Assembly (NCBI RefSeq): GCF_001667775.1
Contig: NZ_LZJI01000029.1
Location: forward strand, 1 to 47,483
From: Mycobacterium sp. E1747
Lineage (GTDB): Bacteria > Actinomycetota > Actinomycetes > Mycobacteriales > Mycobacteriaceae
DNA length: 47,483 nt
Direction of reading: 5' to 3'
The notes below the pieces were generated by a model. It was not told the origin of the DNA and made no database searches. It worked only from the letters and a program-made list of their open reading frames with translations. This document shows positions 35,273 through 43,758 of this stretch, piece after piece. The first letter of the stretch is position 1, and each line of letters opens with the position of its first letter. A program made the position numbers and the translations under genes.

Positions 35273-36358
35273 ATGAGCCAGACAGTGCGCGGCGTGATTT
35301 CACGAAAGAAGGGCGAGCCCGTCGAGCTGGTGGACATCGTCGTCCCCGACCCTGGGCCCGGCGAGGCCCTGGTGGACGTCATCGCTTGCGGGGTGTGCCA
35401 CACCGACTTGACCTACCGCGAGGGCGGCATCAACGACGAGTACCCGTTCCTGCTCGGCCATGAGGCCGCCGGCCGGGTCGAGGCCGTCGGGCCGGGCGTG
35501 ACCGCGGTCGAGCCGGGCGACTTCGTGATCCTGAACTGGCGCGCCGTCTGCGGCCAGTGCCGGGCCTGCAAGCGCGGCCGCCCGCACCTGTGTTTCGACA
35601 CGTTCAACGCCGCGCAGAAGATGACACTGACCGACGGCACCGAGCTGACGCCCGCGCTGGGCATCGGGGCGTTCGCCGACAAGACGCTGGTGCACGCCGG
35701 CCAGTGCACCAAGGTCGATCCCGCCGCCGACCCAGCCGTCGCGGGGCTGCTCGGCTGCGGGGTGATGGCCGGCATCGGCGCCGCGATCAACACCGCCGGT
35801 GTCACCCGCGACGACACCGTCGCGGTGATCGGCTGCGGCGGCGTCGGGGACGCCGCGATCGCCGGCGCCGCGCTGGTCGGCGCCCGGCGGATCATCGCGG
35901 TCGACACCGACGACACCAAACTGGACTGGGCCCGCAAGTTCGGCGCCACCCACACCGTCAACGCCCGCCAGGCCGACGTCGTCGAGGCGATCCAGGACCT
36001 GACCGACGGGTTCGGCGTCAACGTGGCGATCGACGCCGTCGGCCGGCCCGAGACCTGGAAGCAGGCCTTCTACGCCCGCGACCTCGCGGGAACCGTTGTG
36101 CTGGTCGGAGTTCCGACGCCCGACCTGAAGCTCGAGATGCCGCTGATCGACTTCTTCTCGCACGGCGGGTCGCTGAAGTCGTCGTGGTACGGCGATTGCC
36201 TGCCCGAACGCGACTTCCCGACGCTGATCGATTTGTACCTGCAGGGCCGGCTCCCGCTGGAGCAGTTCGTATCCGAGCGGATCGGCCTCGGCGACGTCGA
36301 GGAGGCCTTTCACAAGATGCACGGGGGCAAGGTGCTGCGTTCGGTGGTGGTGCTCTGA
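35273..36358 (+). CDS. mscR: S-nitrosomycothiol reductase / mycothiol-dependent formaldehyde dehydrogenase
   Basis: A 361-residue zinc alcohol dehydrogenase equivalent to Rv2259 (MscR), same length. It reduces S-nitrosomycothiol and oxidises the mycothiol adduct of formaldehyde. Catalytic zinc ligands are Cys42 (GVCHTD), His63 (LGHE) and Cys167 (LLGCGV); the structural zinc is held by Cys93, Cys96, Cys99 and Cys107. The NAD fold shows [12 protein letters not shown]. The next gene overlaps its stop (TGATG). The pair forms a thiol-based detoxification unit. Confidence 0.96.
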   Translation: MSQTVRGVISRKKGEPVELVDIVVPDPGPGEALVDVIACGVCHTDLTYREGGINDEYPFLLGHEAAGRVEAVGPGVTAVEPGDFVILNWRAVCGQCRACKRGRPHLCFDTFNAAQKMTLTDGTELTPALGIGAFADKTLVHAGQCTKVDPAADPAVAGLLGCGVMAGIGAAINTAGVTRDDTVAVIGCGGVGDAAIAGAALVGARRIIAVDTDDTKLDWARKFGATHTVNARQADVVEAIQDLTDGFGVNVAIDAVGRPETWKQAFYARDLAGTVVLVGVPTPDLKLEMPLIDFFSHGGSLKSSWYGDCLPERDFPTLIDLYLQGRLPLEQFVSERIGLGDVEEAFHKMHGGKVLRSVVVL

Positions 36359-36981
36359 TGGTCCAGATTCAAAAGGTGGTCACCCACGGCACGTTCGAAT
36401 TGGACGGCGGCAGTTGGAAAGTCGACAACAACATCTGGCTGATCGGTGACAACTCCAACGTCGTGGTGTTCGATGCCGCGCACACCGCCGAGCCGATCAT
36501 CGAGGCCGTGGACGGTCGCCACGTCGTCGCGGTGGTGTGCACGCACGGCCACAACGACCACGTTACGGTCGCGCCGGAATTGGGCAAGGCGCTCGACGCG
36601 CCGGTGCTGCTGCACCCGGCCGACGAGGTGCTGTGGCGAATGACGCACCCCGGCAAGGACTTCCGCTCCGTGTCCGACGGCGAGACGGTCAGCGTGGGCG
36701 GTACTGAGCTGCGCGCATTGCACACCCCGGGCCACTCCCCCGGATCGGTGTGCTGGTATTCGCACGACCTGGGTGTGGTGTTCAGCGGCGACACCTTGTT
36801 CTCCGGCGGCCCGGGAGCGACCGGCCGCTCGTATTCGGATTTCCCGACGATCCTGCAGTCGATCTCCGAGCGGTTGGGCAGGCTGCCGGGCGAGACGCTG
36901 GTGCACACCGGCCATGGCGACAGCACCACGATCGGCGACGAGATCGTGCACTACGAGGAGTGGGTGGCCCGCGGGCACTGA
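36358..36981 (+). CDS. Metallo-beta-lactamase-fold hydrolase (Rv2260-like)
   Basis: A 207-residue glyoxalase-II-like hydrolase. The metal motif is THGHNDH (His63, His65, Asp67, His68), followed by TPGHSPGS, FSGDTLF and HTGHGDST, giving a binuclear site. Because it is translationally coupled to mscR it may hydrolyse the S-formylmycothiol that MscR produces; this is inference from context and from the analogous glutathione pathway. The ATG at 36358 overlaps the mscR stop. Confidence 0.93.
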   Translation: MVQIQKVVTHGTFELDGGSWKVDNNIWLIGDNSNVVVFDAAHTAEPIIEAVDGRHVVAVVCTHGHNDHVTVAPELGKALDAPVLLHPADEVLWRMTHPGKDFRSVSDGETVSVGGTELRALHTPGHSPGSVCWYSHDLGVVFSGDTLFSGGPGATGRSYSDFPTILQSISERLGRLPGETLVHTGHGDSTTIGDEIVHYEEWVARGH

Positions 36982-37038
36982 GCCCGGTCCCGCCGCCGCG
37001 GCCACGTCCGTAGCGGTTTGCGTAACACCATGCGGTCG

Positions 37039-37072
37039 TCGAATTTGATATCACCGGCGATATCAAATTCGA
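37039..37072. terminator. Perfect palindrome between convergent genes
   Basis: TCGAATTTGATATC (37039-37052) and its exact complement (37059-37072) enclose ACCGGC. It is A/T-rich against a GC-rich background and sits between two convergent genes, so a two-way transcription terminator or protein-binding site is plausible. Confidence 0.6.
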
Positions 37073-37105
37073 GAGTCGTGCATTGGTCGCCGACAGCCGC
37101 CGGCG

Positions 37106-37825
37106 CTATTGCCCCCCGAGTATCCGCCGCTTCTCGGCCTCGAACTCGTCATGAGTCAGCGCCCCCGAGTCACGCAGCGCGGCAATGGTTTTGAGCCGCT
37201 CCAGCCGCACTCCCTGGTCGGTCGGCTCGACGGGCGCCGCGGGCTCGACCGGCCCGCGGTAGTACGGGTTGGCCGCCACCACCGCCCGGCGGCGGGTGCG
37301 CCGCAACCACCAGGACGACAACACCGAACCGGCCAGGCCCACCACGAAGGTGGCGACGAACAGCCACACCAAAAAGCCGTACGAACTGTTGTGCCCGAAG
37401 GCCAGTCGCGGGGCGATGTACCCGTTGACCTGTCCATCGGTGGTGATGGTGTAGGTGCCGCCCGACGCGACGCGGGCTACCCACACCCGCACGTGCGCGT
37501 CGTTGTTGACCGTCGTCGTGGTCCCGATGTTCTCGGTCACGACGGGCTGTGCGACCCCGTCGGGCGGCGCGATCGTGACGCCCAACGGCGGCACCGGCAG
37601 CCCGCGGTCAGGCCCGCTGATGACGACGGTGTGCAGGCTGATGGTGACGTCACCGGCAGGCAGGTAGAGGCTGCCCGATCCGGGGACGGGCACCTCGCCG
37701 TATGCGTTGTATTTGTCCAGGAAGAAGGCGTTGAGCACCAGGGCGGCGATGAAGCCGCCCACCGATATGACCATCACCACGATGGCAGTGGTGAGCGAGA
37801 TCTTCGCGAGCCGTCGGCTGCTCAT
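37106..37825 (-). CDS. Membrane protein with C-terminal SHOCT motif
   Basis: A 239-residue protein with two membrane segments, at about residues 12-34 (TAIVVMVISVGGFIAALVL) and 148-170 (YGFLVWLFVATFVVGLAGSV). The loop between is predicted outside and beta-rich (VPVPGSGSLYLPAGDVTISL). After a basic RRTRRRAVV stretch the C terminus holds a SHOCT motif (RLERLKTIAALRDSGALTHD, EFEAEKRRIL), a short helical element thought to help oligomer formation. The function is unknown. ATG at 37825. Confidence 0.9.
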   Translation of the reverse strand: MSSRRLAKISLTTAIVVMVISVGGFIAALVLNAFFLDKYNAYGEVPVPGSGSLYLPAGDVTISLHTVVISGPDRGLPVPPLGVTIAPPDGVAQPVVTENIGTTTTVNNDAHVRVWVARVASGGTYTITTDGQVNGYIAPRLAFGHNSSYGFLVWLFVATFVVGLAGSVLSSWWLRRTRRRAVVAANPYYRGPVEPAAPVEPTDQGVRLERLKTIAALRDSGALTHDEFEAEKRRILGGQ

Positions 37826-37899
37826 CCAGGCAGTGTGTCACCGCGACGGTGAACGGCGCACACTGGGAGCCGGGTGAAACCGGTAAGGAATGATACCCA

Positions 37900-38143
37900 G
37901 GCCAACGATCTCGTCGCCAGGCCGCCCGATCGACATCCTGATCAGCAACGCCGGCGTCATGACGCCACCGGAGCGCTGCGCCGAAGGCGGCGCGTTCTAC
38001 GGCCCCGCGGGTTCCAGGAGTTGGCCGGCGGCGGCGTACGGCCGGCCGGGGTACCCGCGCCGGCCCGCAACAAGGCTGACTGCCAACGACTTTGGGAGCT
38101 TTCCGAGCGGCTCACCGGCGCCAGCTACCCGAAGCCGAACTGA
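37900..38143 (+). pseudogene. Decayed short-chain dehydrogenase
   Basis: The fragment RPIDILISNAGVM is the cofactor-region strand of an SDR enzyme. It is joined almost directly to the family's C-terminal part, GGAFYGPAG then, in another frame, FQELAGGG and RLWELSERLTGASYP. About 150 codons are missing between them, one base is lost near 38010, and most of the N terminus is gone. In M. tuberculosis an intact SDR gene (Rv2263) lies in the same neighbourhood. Confidence 0.8.
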
Positions 38144-38159
38144 CGACTATCGTTGGGAC

Positions 38160-39257
38160 ATGCGGCCTGAGCCAAGGATGCCCGAATCGAGCATTGTGGT
38201 CCGGCCCGAGCGCGTTTACACCCAGTCGTCGCGGCTGCAGGCCGCCGGGCTGGCACGCGCCATCGCGATGTTCGAGCGCGCCGCCGAGCAGGTAGCGCTG
38301 CCGAAGCCACCGCAGCCCATCATCATCGCCGACTATGGCGCGGCCAACGGGCACAATTCGCTCAAGCCGTTGTCGGCGGCCATCGCGGTGCTTCGCCGCC
38401 GCACGCGCCACGACCACGCAATCCTGGTGGCGCACACCGACATACCGGACAACGACTTCTCGGCGCTGTTCCACACCCTGGAAGACGACCCGGAGAGCTA
38501 CCTGCAGCTCGACAACGCGACGTTCGCGTCGTCGATCGGCCGCTCGTTTTACGGCCAGATCGTGCCGTCCAGGACGGTCAACCTGGGCTGGTCGTCGTGG
38601 GCGACGCAGTGGCTGAGCGCGATGCCCGGGGAGGTGCACGATCACGTGCACGTCGCCTACAGCGGCGACGAGGCGGCGCGCGCGGCACACGCCGATCGGG
38701 CGGCCCTGGACTGGCACAACTTCGTGGCGTTCCGCGGGCGCGAACTGGCCCCCGAGGGGCGGCTGGTGGTGATGACGATCGCGCTCGACGAAGACGGCTC
38801 GGCGGGGTTCCCGACGCTGATGGACGCGATGCTCGAGGGGCTGCGCGACCGGGTGCGCGACGGCCTGGTGCGCGAGGAGGAGGCCCGGCGGATGATGATT
38901 CCCATCTTCGCCCGCGGTGAGAAGGACTTCCGTGCGCCGTTCGCTCCCAGCGGGCGCTTCGAAGGCCTGACGATCGACCAGCTCGAGATGTTCAACGCCG
39001 AGGATCGATTCTGGGCCCGCTTCCAAGCCGACCGCGACGCCGAGGCGTTCGGCGGGCAGTGGGCGGCGTTCGCCCGTGCGGCGCTGTTTCCCGCCCTGGT
39101 GCGCGGGCTGGACGGTGGGGTCCACGATGCCCGGGCCGGGGAGTTCGTCGATCAGCTCGAGCGCGCGGTCGCGGCGCAGCTGTCAAGCGCACCCGAGCCG
39201 ATGCGGATTCCGCTGGCCCTGGTCGAGCTGGTCAAGCGCGAACGATCCGGCTTGTGA
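38160..39257 (+). CDS. SABATH-like carboxyl methyltransferase
   Basis: A 365-residue SAM-dependent methyltransferase of the SABATH type, a family best known in plants for making methyl salicylate, jasmonate and similar esters. IIIADYGAANGHNSL (about 60-74) is the SAM motif, FSALFHTLEDD (about 98-108) the usual substrate-side turn, and VNLGWSSWATQWLS the signature that follows the substrate loop. The ATG at 38160 is used; an ATG at 38178 is also possible. It follows a decayed SDR gene. Carboxyl methylation of a small acid is inferred, with the substrate unknown. Confidence 0.8.
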   Translation: MRPEPRMPESSIVVRPERVYTQSSRLQAAGLARAIAMFERAAEQVALPKPPQPIIIADYGAANGHNSLKPLSAAIAVLRRRTRHDHAILVAHTDIPDNDFSALFHTLEDDPESYLQLDNATFASSIGRSFYGQIVPSRTVNLGWSSWATQWLSAMPGEVHDHVHVAYSGDEAARAAHADRAALDWHNFVAFRGRELAPEGRLVVMTIALDEDGSAGFPTLMDAMLEGLRDRVRDGLVREEEARRMMIPIFARGEKDFRAPFAPSGRFEGLTIDQLEMFNAEDRFWARFQADRDAEAFGGQWAAFARAALFPALVRGLDGGVHDARAGEFVDQLERAVAAQLSSAPEPMRIPLALVELVKRERSGL

Positions 39258-39327
39258 GAGTTTCGACACAACGCGGCAACGGGTAACCCCCACAGATCGC
39301 GACCTGCGATTACGAGGGGGTTATTGC

Positions 39328-39690
39328 ATGAGCGTGCAGGACGATAAGTCGACTGACCAGGACACCGATCAGAAACTGACGGAAAAGCCCGAGCCTGACG
39401 AGAACGACAAAAAGAAGGCCGCCGAAATGATGGAGGCCTACAAGGAAAAGGCGACCATCGTGCTGCCCGGCACCGGCGGGAGCGTTTCTGGCACCGCCGT
39501 CAACGAGTGGTTGGACGACGACGGCAATCCCAGGCACGAAGTTCCCGAGGGAGCCGACTCGACGGACCAGTCGAAGTCCGACGACGACCGCGACGAGCAG
39601 GCGTTGAATGACCAGATCGACAAGGACAAGGCCCTCAACGAGAATCTCAAAGAGGCCGCCACCGCGAAGAACAAGGGCGAAAAGGATTGA
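39328..39690 (+). CDS. Very acidic small protein, function unknown
   Basis: A 120-residue hydrophilic protein with Asp, Glu and Lys making up about half of its residues (DKSTDQDTDQKLTEKPEPDE; DDDRDEQALNDQIDKDKALN) and almost no aromatic residues. It is likely disordered. A short more ordered centre, ATIVLPGTGGSVSGTAVNEW, contains most of its hydrophobic residues. The ATG at 39328 has GAGGGGG seven bases upstream. It ends one base before the stop of the convergent Hsp70-like gene. I do not recognise a family. Confidence 0.75.
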   Translation: MSVQDDKSTDQDTDQKLTEKPEPDENDKKKAAEMMEAYKEKATIVLPGTGGSVSGTAVNEWLDDDGNPRHEVPEGADSTDQSKSDDDRDEQALNDQIDKDKALNENLKEAATAKNKGEKD

Positions 39691-39691
39691 C

Positions 39692-41398
39692 CTATCGGGT
39701 CGTTCCGAGCTGAGGACCGAGTTGGGGGATGCCGCTGATGCCCAAGTCGCCCGCGATTCCTTGGACGATCTGGTTGACGCGGTCCAGCCCCGGAATGGGT
39801 TCGTCGAGACCGGGCACCGCCGGGATGGGCGGCACCTCCGGGATTCGGGGGGCCACCGGACGGGCGGGCCCGGCCGCGAGTGGCGGCGCGTGCTGTGGTT
39901 TGGCTGAGGGGACGCTGGTGGACGGCGTCTCGGTGTTGGCGGGCGGGTTGGTGTCCGTGGTCGGCGGCGGCGGAGCCTCCTGGCTCGGGGGCGCCGGCTG
40001 AGCCGTCGCGGTGTTGGCGGGCGGGGGCACCCGGCTGCTGGTCACGCCCGGAGGCGGTGTGGTCGCCGATTTGTCCGAAGAGGTGAGGCCGATCGTGACT
40101 GCGGTCCCTACGAGCGCCACCGCGGCCGCCGCGCCGACGATTCCGGCCAACACCGGCAGGCGGAATAGGCGGCTCTTGCGCTTGGCGGGCGCTGCCTGCT
40201 GCTCTTCGAGAGGCGTGACCTTGGATTGGTTGCCGGTCTGCGACCAGGCCTGCGCGGGCGCGGCCCCCGTCGGCCTCTCCGGTGCCGCCGGAGCCGCCCG
40301 CGCCGTCGCCGTGACGGGCGCGGCGGGCGCCGAGGCCGTCGCCGCCGCCGCGAAGGCTTCCCGGGGCCCGTGCGCCGCCCGCAGCGCCGCCCCGGTGGCC
40401 GCCGTCAGCTCCGGGCGCGCCGTGGTGATGACGGGGACGCGGAAGTACTGCGACAACGTGGTGGTGATCGACGGGAGGTGCGCGCCGCCACCAGCGGAGA
40501 CCACCGCGACCAGGTCGTGAATCTCGTTGCGCACCAACGCATTTTCCAGCACCGCCACGAACCGGTCCAGCGACGTGCGGATCGCGTCGTCGAGCTCCTC
40601 GCGGGTGACCCGGATTTCGCCGGTCAGCCCCTCGGTGAGCGTGGTGACCGTCTTCGACGACAGCTCTTCCTTGGCGCTTCGGCACGCGGTCCGCAGCCGG
40701 CTCAGCGAGCCGATCGCCACGGTGCGTGCCGGGTCGAAGGACGCGGCGCTGGGCATGTTGGAGACGACGGCGCTCAGCAGCGCCTGGTCGATCAGGTCGC
40801 CCGAGAAGTCGCGCAGCCGCAGGGTCGGTGCCAGCGCCTGGTAGTCGCCGTCGGCGCGCAGGAACGTGACGCTGGTGCCGGTGCCGCCGAAGTCGCACAC
40901 GGCCACCGTGCCGTGGCTCGGTAGGCCGGCGTTGTTGCGCGCGGCGACGAGCGTGGCGGCGGCGTCGGGAATCACCAACAGGGGCCGGGACCGGCTGGAC
41001 CATTCGGTCACCGAGCTCAGCGCCGTGCCGACCGCGTCGACCGACGCGGTCGGCCAGTGGGCGGGATAGGTCACGGCGACGGCTTCGGGCAGGGTCCGGC
41101 CGCCGGTGATGGCGTGGGCCAGGGCGCGCATGGCGTCGGCGATCAGTTGTTCGCTGCGATGCACCGAGCCGTCGAGCGCCACGATGCCGCGCGGGTCAAA
41201 GACCCGGTTGACGAATCCGGTCAGCACCAGACCGGGCTGGTCGAGCCGCGGGTTCTCGGCGGGGATGCCGACCTCGGGGGCGCGCTCGGGGTAAAGCGTC
41301 AGGACGGGCTTGCGGGTGATGGCCTGGCCGGCGGCGACCGCCGCCAGGTTGGTGGCCCCGATCGACAGTCCCAGCGCGGTCCCAGCTTCATCGGCCAT
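39692..41398 (-). CDS. Hsp70/actin-fold membrane protein with proline-rich tail (Rv2264c-like)
   Basis: A 568-residue protein. Residues about 1-340 form an Hsp70/FtsA-like ATPase domain: phosphate-1 loop LGLSIGATNLAAV, phosphate-2 CDFGGTGTSVTF and adenosine motif VSAGGGAHLPSI. An Ala/Pro linker leads to one membrane helix at about 396-418 (LPVLAGIVGAAAAVALVGTA). The C-terminal part, outside the membrane, is Pro/Thr-rich. It lacks the substrate-binding domain of DnaK, so it is not a chaperone of the usual type. Mycobacteria have several such proteins of unknown function. ATG at 41398. Confidence 0.9.
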   Translation of the reverse strand: MADEAGTALGLSIGATNLAAVAAGQAITRKPVLTLYPERAPEVGIPAENPRLDQPGLVLTGFVNRVFDPRGIVALDGSVHRSEQLIADAMRALAHAITGGRTLPEAVAVTYPAHWPTASVDAVGTALSSVTEWSSRSRPLLVIPDAAATLVAARNNAGLPSHGTVAVCDFGGTGTSVTFLRADGDYQALAPTLRLRDFSGDLIDQALLSAVVSNMPSAASFDPARTVAIGSLSRLRTACRSAKEELSSKTVTTLTEGLTGEIRVTREELDDAIRTSLDRFVAVLENALVRNEIHDLVAVVSAGGGAHLPSITTTLSQYFRVPVITTARPELTAATGAALRAAHGPREAFAAAATASAPAAPVTATARAAPAAPERPTGAAPAQAWSQTGNQSKVTPLEEQQAAPAKRKSRLFRLPVLAGIVGAAAAVALVGTAVTIGLTSSDKSATTPPPGVTSSRVPPPANTATAQPAPPSQEAPPPPTTDTNPPANTETPSTSVPSAKPQHAPPLAAGPARPVAPRIPEVPPIPAVPGLDEPIPGLDRVNQIVQGIAGDLGISGIPQLGPQLGTTR

Positions 41399-41504
41399 AT
41401 ATCCCAACCCCAACCTCAGCGACTCGCAAACCGGCTAGCCGTTATTGTGCCGCCGGAACCTGTATCGCGTCTCAGCGGAACCTAGGTGCGGGCTGTGTGC
41501 CGCG

Positions 41505-42590
41505 TCAGCGAATGTTGCCGGCCCCCGCGATCAGCGGCAGGTCCAGCGGCGTGACCCAGCCCGGCCGCAGGTCGTTGACGGCCGGCACCGCGTTGAGGGC
41601 GCGCATCCCGGTCGCCAGGCACCCGGCAGTGGCCGCGTCGCGGCCCGAGCCGTCGGTGAAGCGGAACGCGGTCTCCTGGAAGACGCTGGGCGTGCCCTCG
41701 ATGTCCACCCGGTAGACGTCATTGTCGTGGCCCGAGGGCCAGTCGGGGGCGGCGTCGCGCCCGATGCGGTTGACGTGTTCGAGCTGAATCCTGGTGTCGC
41801 CCTTGTAGATTCCGTTGATGGTGAACCGGACGGCGGCGACGTGCCCGGCCTTGATGACGCCCTTGACGGTGTGCCGCTCGGTGGGCGTCACCCACTTGTC
41901 CCAGGTGGTGGTGATCTCGTCGAGCATGATGCCGGCAGCGTGGGCGATCATCGGGACGGTGGCGCCCCACGCGAAGATCAGCATGTTGGAGTCTTCGAGC
42001 ATCGGGCTGTATTCGGGTTCGCGGCCGATGCCCATCTCGACCTCGTAGTCGCCCTCGTAGTTGGTGTAGTCGAGCAGCTCGGAGGCGCGCACCCGGCGCA
42101 CCTCCGAGCACAGGCCCATCAGCGTCATCGGAAACAGGTCGTTGGCGAACCCGGGGTCGATGCCGGTGGTGAAGCAGGACGACTCGCCCAGTTCGCAGGC
42201 CTCGGTGATGGGCGCGATCCAGTTCGGCGGGTTGAGGTGCATCGTCGGCCACACCCACGGCGTCATCGCCGTCGAGCACACGTCGATGCCGGCCCGCAGG
42301 AAGCGGGTGATCAGCGCGATGTTGTCCTTGGCGTGCATCGCGGTCGGGCCGTAGTGCACCAGCGCGTCGGGCTGCAACGCGATCAGGGCGTCGATGTCGT
42401 CGGTCGCGATGATGCCCGTCGGCTCGGGCAGACCACAGATCTCGCCGACGTCGCGACCGACCTTGTCGGGGTTGCTGACGCCGACACCCACCAACTCGAA
42501 CAGCGGATGCTTGACGATCTCGGCGATCACCATCTTGCCGACGAAGCCGGTGCCCCAGACCACCACACGCTTAGGACCGTGTTCCGACAT
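41505..42590 (-). CDS. Dihydrodipicolinate-reductase-like NAD(P) oxidoreductase
   Basis: A 361-residue Rossmann-fold protein of the DapB/2,4-diaminopentanoate dehydrogenase-like family. The nucleotide motif is VVVWGTGFVGKMVIAEIV near the start (GTGFVG) and the N-terminal fold continues with VGVGVSNPDKVGRD. FTTGIDPGFANDL in the centre is typical of the group. It is too long for DapB, and lysine synthesis is not supported by context. Mycobacteria carry several paralogues with unknown substrates. The ATG at 42590 has GGGAAGG five bases upstream. Confidence 0.87.
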   Translation of the reverse strand: MSEHGPKRVVVWGTGFVGKMVIAEIVKHPLFELVGVGVSNPDKVGRDVGEICGLPEPTGIIATDDIDALIALQPDALVHYGPTAMHAKDNIALITRFLRAGIDVCSTAMTPWVWPTMHLNPPNWIAPITEACELGESSCFTTGIDPGFANDLFPMTLMGLCSEVRRVRASELLDYTNYEGDYEVEMGIGREPEYSPMLEDSNMLIFAWGATVPMIAHAAGIMLDEITTTWDKWVTPTERHTVKGVIKAGHVAAVRFTINGIYKGDTRIQLEHVNRIGRDAAPDWPSGHDNDVYRVDIEGTPSVFQETAFRFTDGSGRDAATAGCLATGMRALNAVPAVNDLRPGWVTPLDLPLIAGAGNIR

Positions 42591-42688
42591 ACTCACCTTC
42601 CCGTCCCAGCCCCCGTGGAACTCACCCTAGACCGGCCCACCCTTCGCCTTGGCGGGAAAGCTTCCCTAGCACCGCGCGTGGTGACACG

Positions 42689-43027
42689 ATGCAAAACATG
42701 ACGAAGTATCTGCGCGGGCTCTCGATTCTGTTGGCTGGCGTCGCGGCGGCCCCGGGAGTGGCGCACGCCCTCCCCCAGATGCCCCAGGCCCGTTATGAGG
42801 TGACCGGTACCGGCGTCGCGCAGTACATCTCGTACCAGACCGACGCCGGCCAGCTGCACCAGGTGAACGCGCCGCTGCCGTGGTCGACGGAATTCACCGG
42901 CTTCGGGGGCCAGGTGTTCGTGGTCAGCGCGCAGGGGATCGGACCCATCCGCTGCCGGATCCTGCTCGACGGCAACGTCGTCGCGGACGCGCAGTCGGCC
43001 GGCGGCCGGACGGTTTGCACGCACTAA
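42689..43027 (+). CDS. Exported MmpS-like protein
   Basis: A 112-residue secreted protein. The signal peptide covers about residues 4-27 (YLRGLSILLAGVAAAPGVAHA) with cleavage after AHA. The mature part YEVTGTGVAQYISYQT and PLPWSTEFTGFGGQVFVVSA, ending with two cysteines (IRCRILLDG, GRTVCTH), resembles the periplasmic domain of MmpS proteins that partner MmpL lipid exporters. No MmpL gene is nearby and the usual MmpS membrane anchor is replaced by a cleavable signal. An ATG at 42698 is an alternative start. Confidence 0.83.
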   Translation: MQNMTKYLRGLSILLAGVAAAPGVAHALPQMPQARYEVTGTGVAQYISYQTDAGQLHQVNAPLPWSTEFTGFGGQVFVVSAQGIGPIRCRILLDGNVVADAQSAGGRTVCTH

Positions 43028-43090
43028 CGGAGGGCCTCGGTGAGCCTGAAGACGCCTGGACCCCGCCCCGGTAGCGCTCCCCCGAATTCC

Positions 43091-43150
43091 GCGAACAGAC
43101 GCAAACTCGCACTGCGCGGTGCCGAATTATGCGAGTTTGTGTCTGCTCGC
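43091..43150. repeat. Dispersed palindrome, copy 3
   Basis: Arms 43091-43112 and 43129-43150 pair with three differences, all compatible with G-U pairing in RNA. The arm core (CAGACGCAAACTCGCAC) is a variant of copies 1 and 2 more than 16 kb away. It lies in the gap before the NTF2-like gene. Confidence 0.88.
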
Positions 43151-43170
43151 CCAGGCTTATCGTTACCCGC

Positions 43171-43710
43171 ATGACGATTCCCGCGTTCCCCTCCGCGGAG
43201 GTGCTGGCCGCCCGCGAGAAGCTGGTGCTCGACCACTTCCACGACGAGGTCCGCCAGGACTGGGACGACGTGTTGGCGACGTTCCCGCATCCGCGCTACG
43301 AGCTGATCCCACAGATGATCGTTCACGACGGCGACAAAGCGGTGCGCGACTACTACGCCTACACGCGCACCGCGTTTCCCGACCAGGACCACGAGATCAT
43401 CGCGTTGCGGCACAGCGCCGACGCGGTGATCGTCGAGTTCTGGCTGATGGGCACCCATCGCGGCTATTTGGGCAAGGTGCCGCCCACCGGCAGGCGATTC
43501 CGGGTCCGGATGACGGCCTACTTCGTGTTCGACGCCGCTGAAACGCTTGTCTGCGAACGCATTTACTTCGACACGCTGACCATGATCAAACAGCTCCTTG
43601 GCGGGCTGGACATGAAGAAGCCGGCGAACTGGCTGCTGGCCGCGCGCTGCGCGCGCGGCTTTCTGTCGATGTCGTCGGAAAAGCCCGATCCGGGGCTCAC
43701 GGGTGCCTAA
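43171..43710 (+). CDS. NTF2/SnoaL-like fold protein
   Basis: A 179-residue protein of the SnoaL-like polyketide-cyclase group. The cone-shaped fold is suggested by DWDDVLATFPHPRYELIPQM, VRDYYAYTRTAFPDQDHEI and the PPTGRRFRVRMTAYFVFD strand that precedes CERIYFD. Members include cyclases, dehydratases and non-enzymatic binding proteins, so no reaction is assigned. The ATG at 43171 is chosen because the upstream 42 bases lie in the palindrome. Confidence 0.85.
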   Translation: MTIPAFPSAEVLAAREKLVLDHFHDEVRQDWDDVLATFPHPRYELIPQMIVHDGDKAVRDYYAYTRTAFPDQDHEIIALRHSADAVIVEFWLMGTHRGYLGKVPPTGRRFRVRMTAYFVFDAAETLVCERIYFDTLTMIKQLLGGLDMKKPANWLLAARCARGFLSMSSEKPDPGLTGA

Positions 43711-43758
43711 ACTCTGCGCATGCGTGGCGTTTATGCGTTGGGCGGGCAGCGTCGCTGA

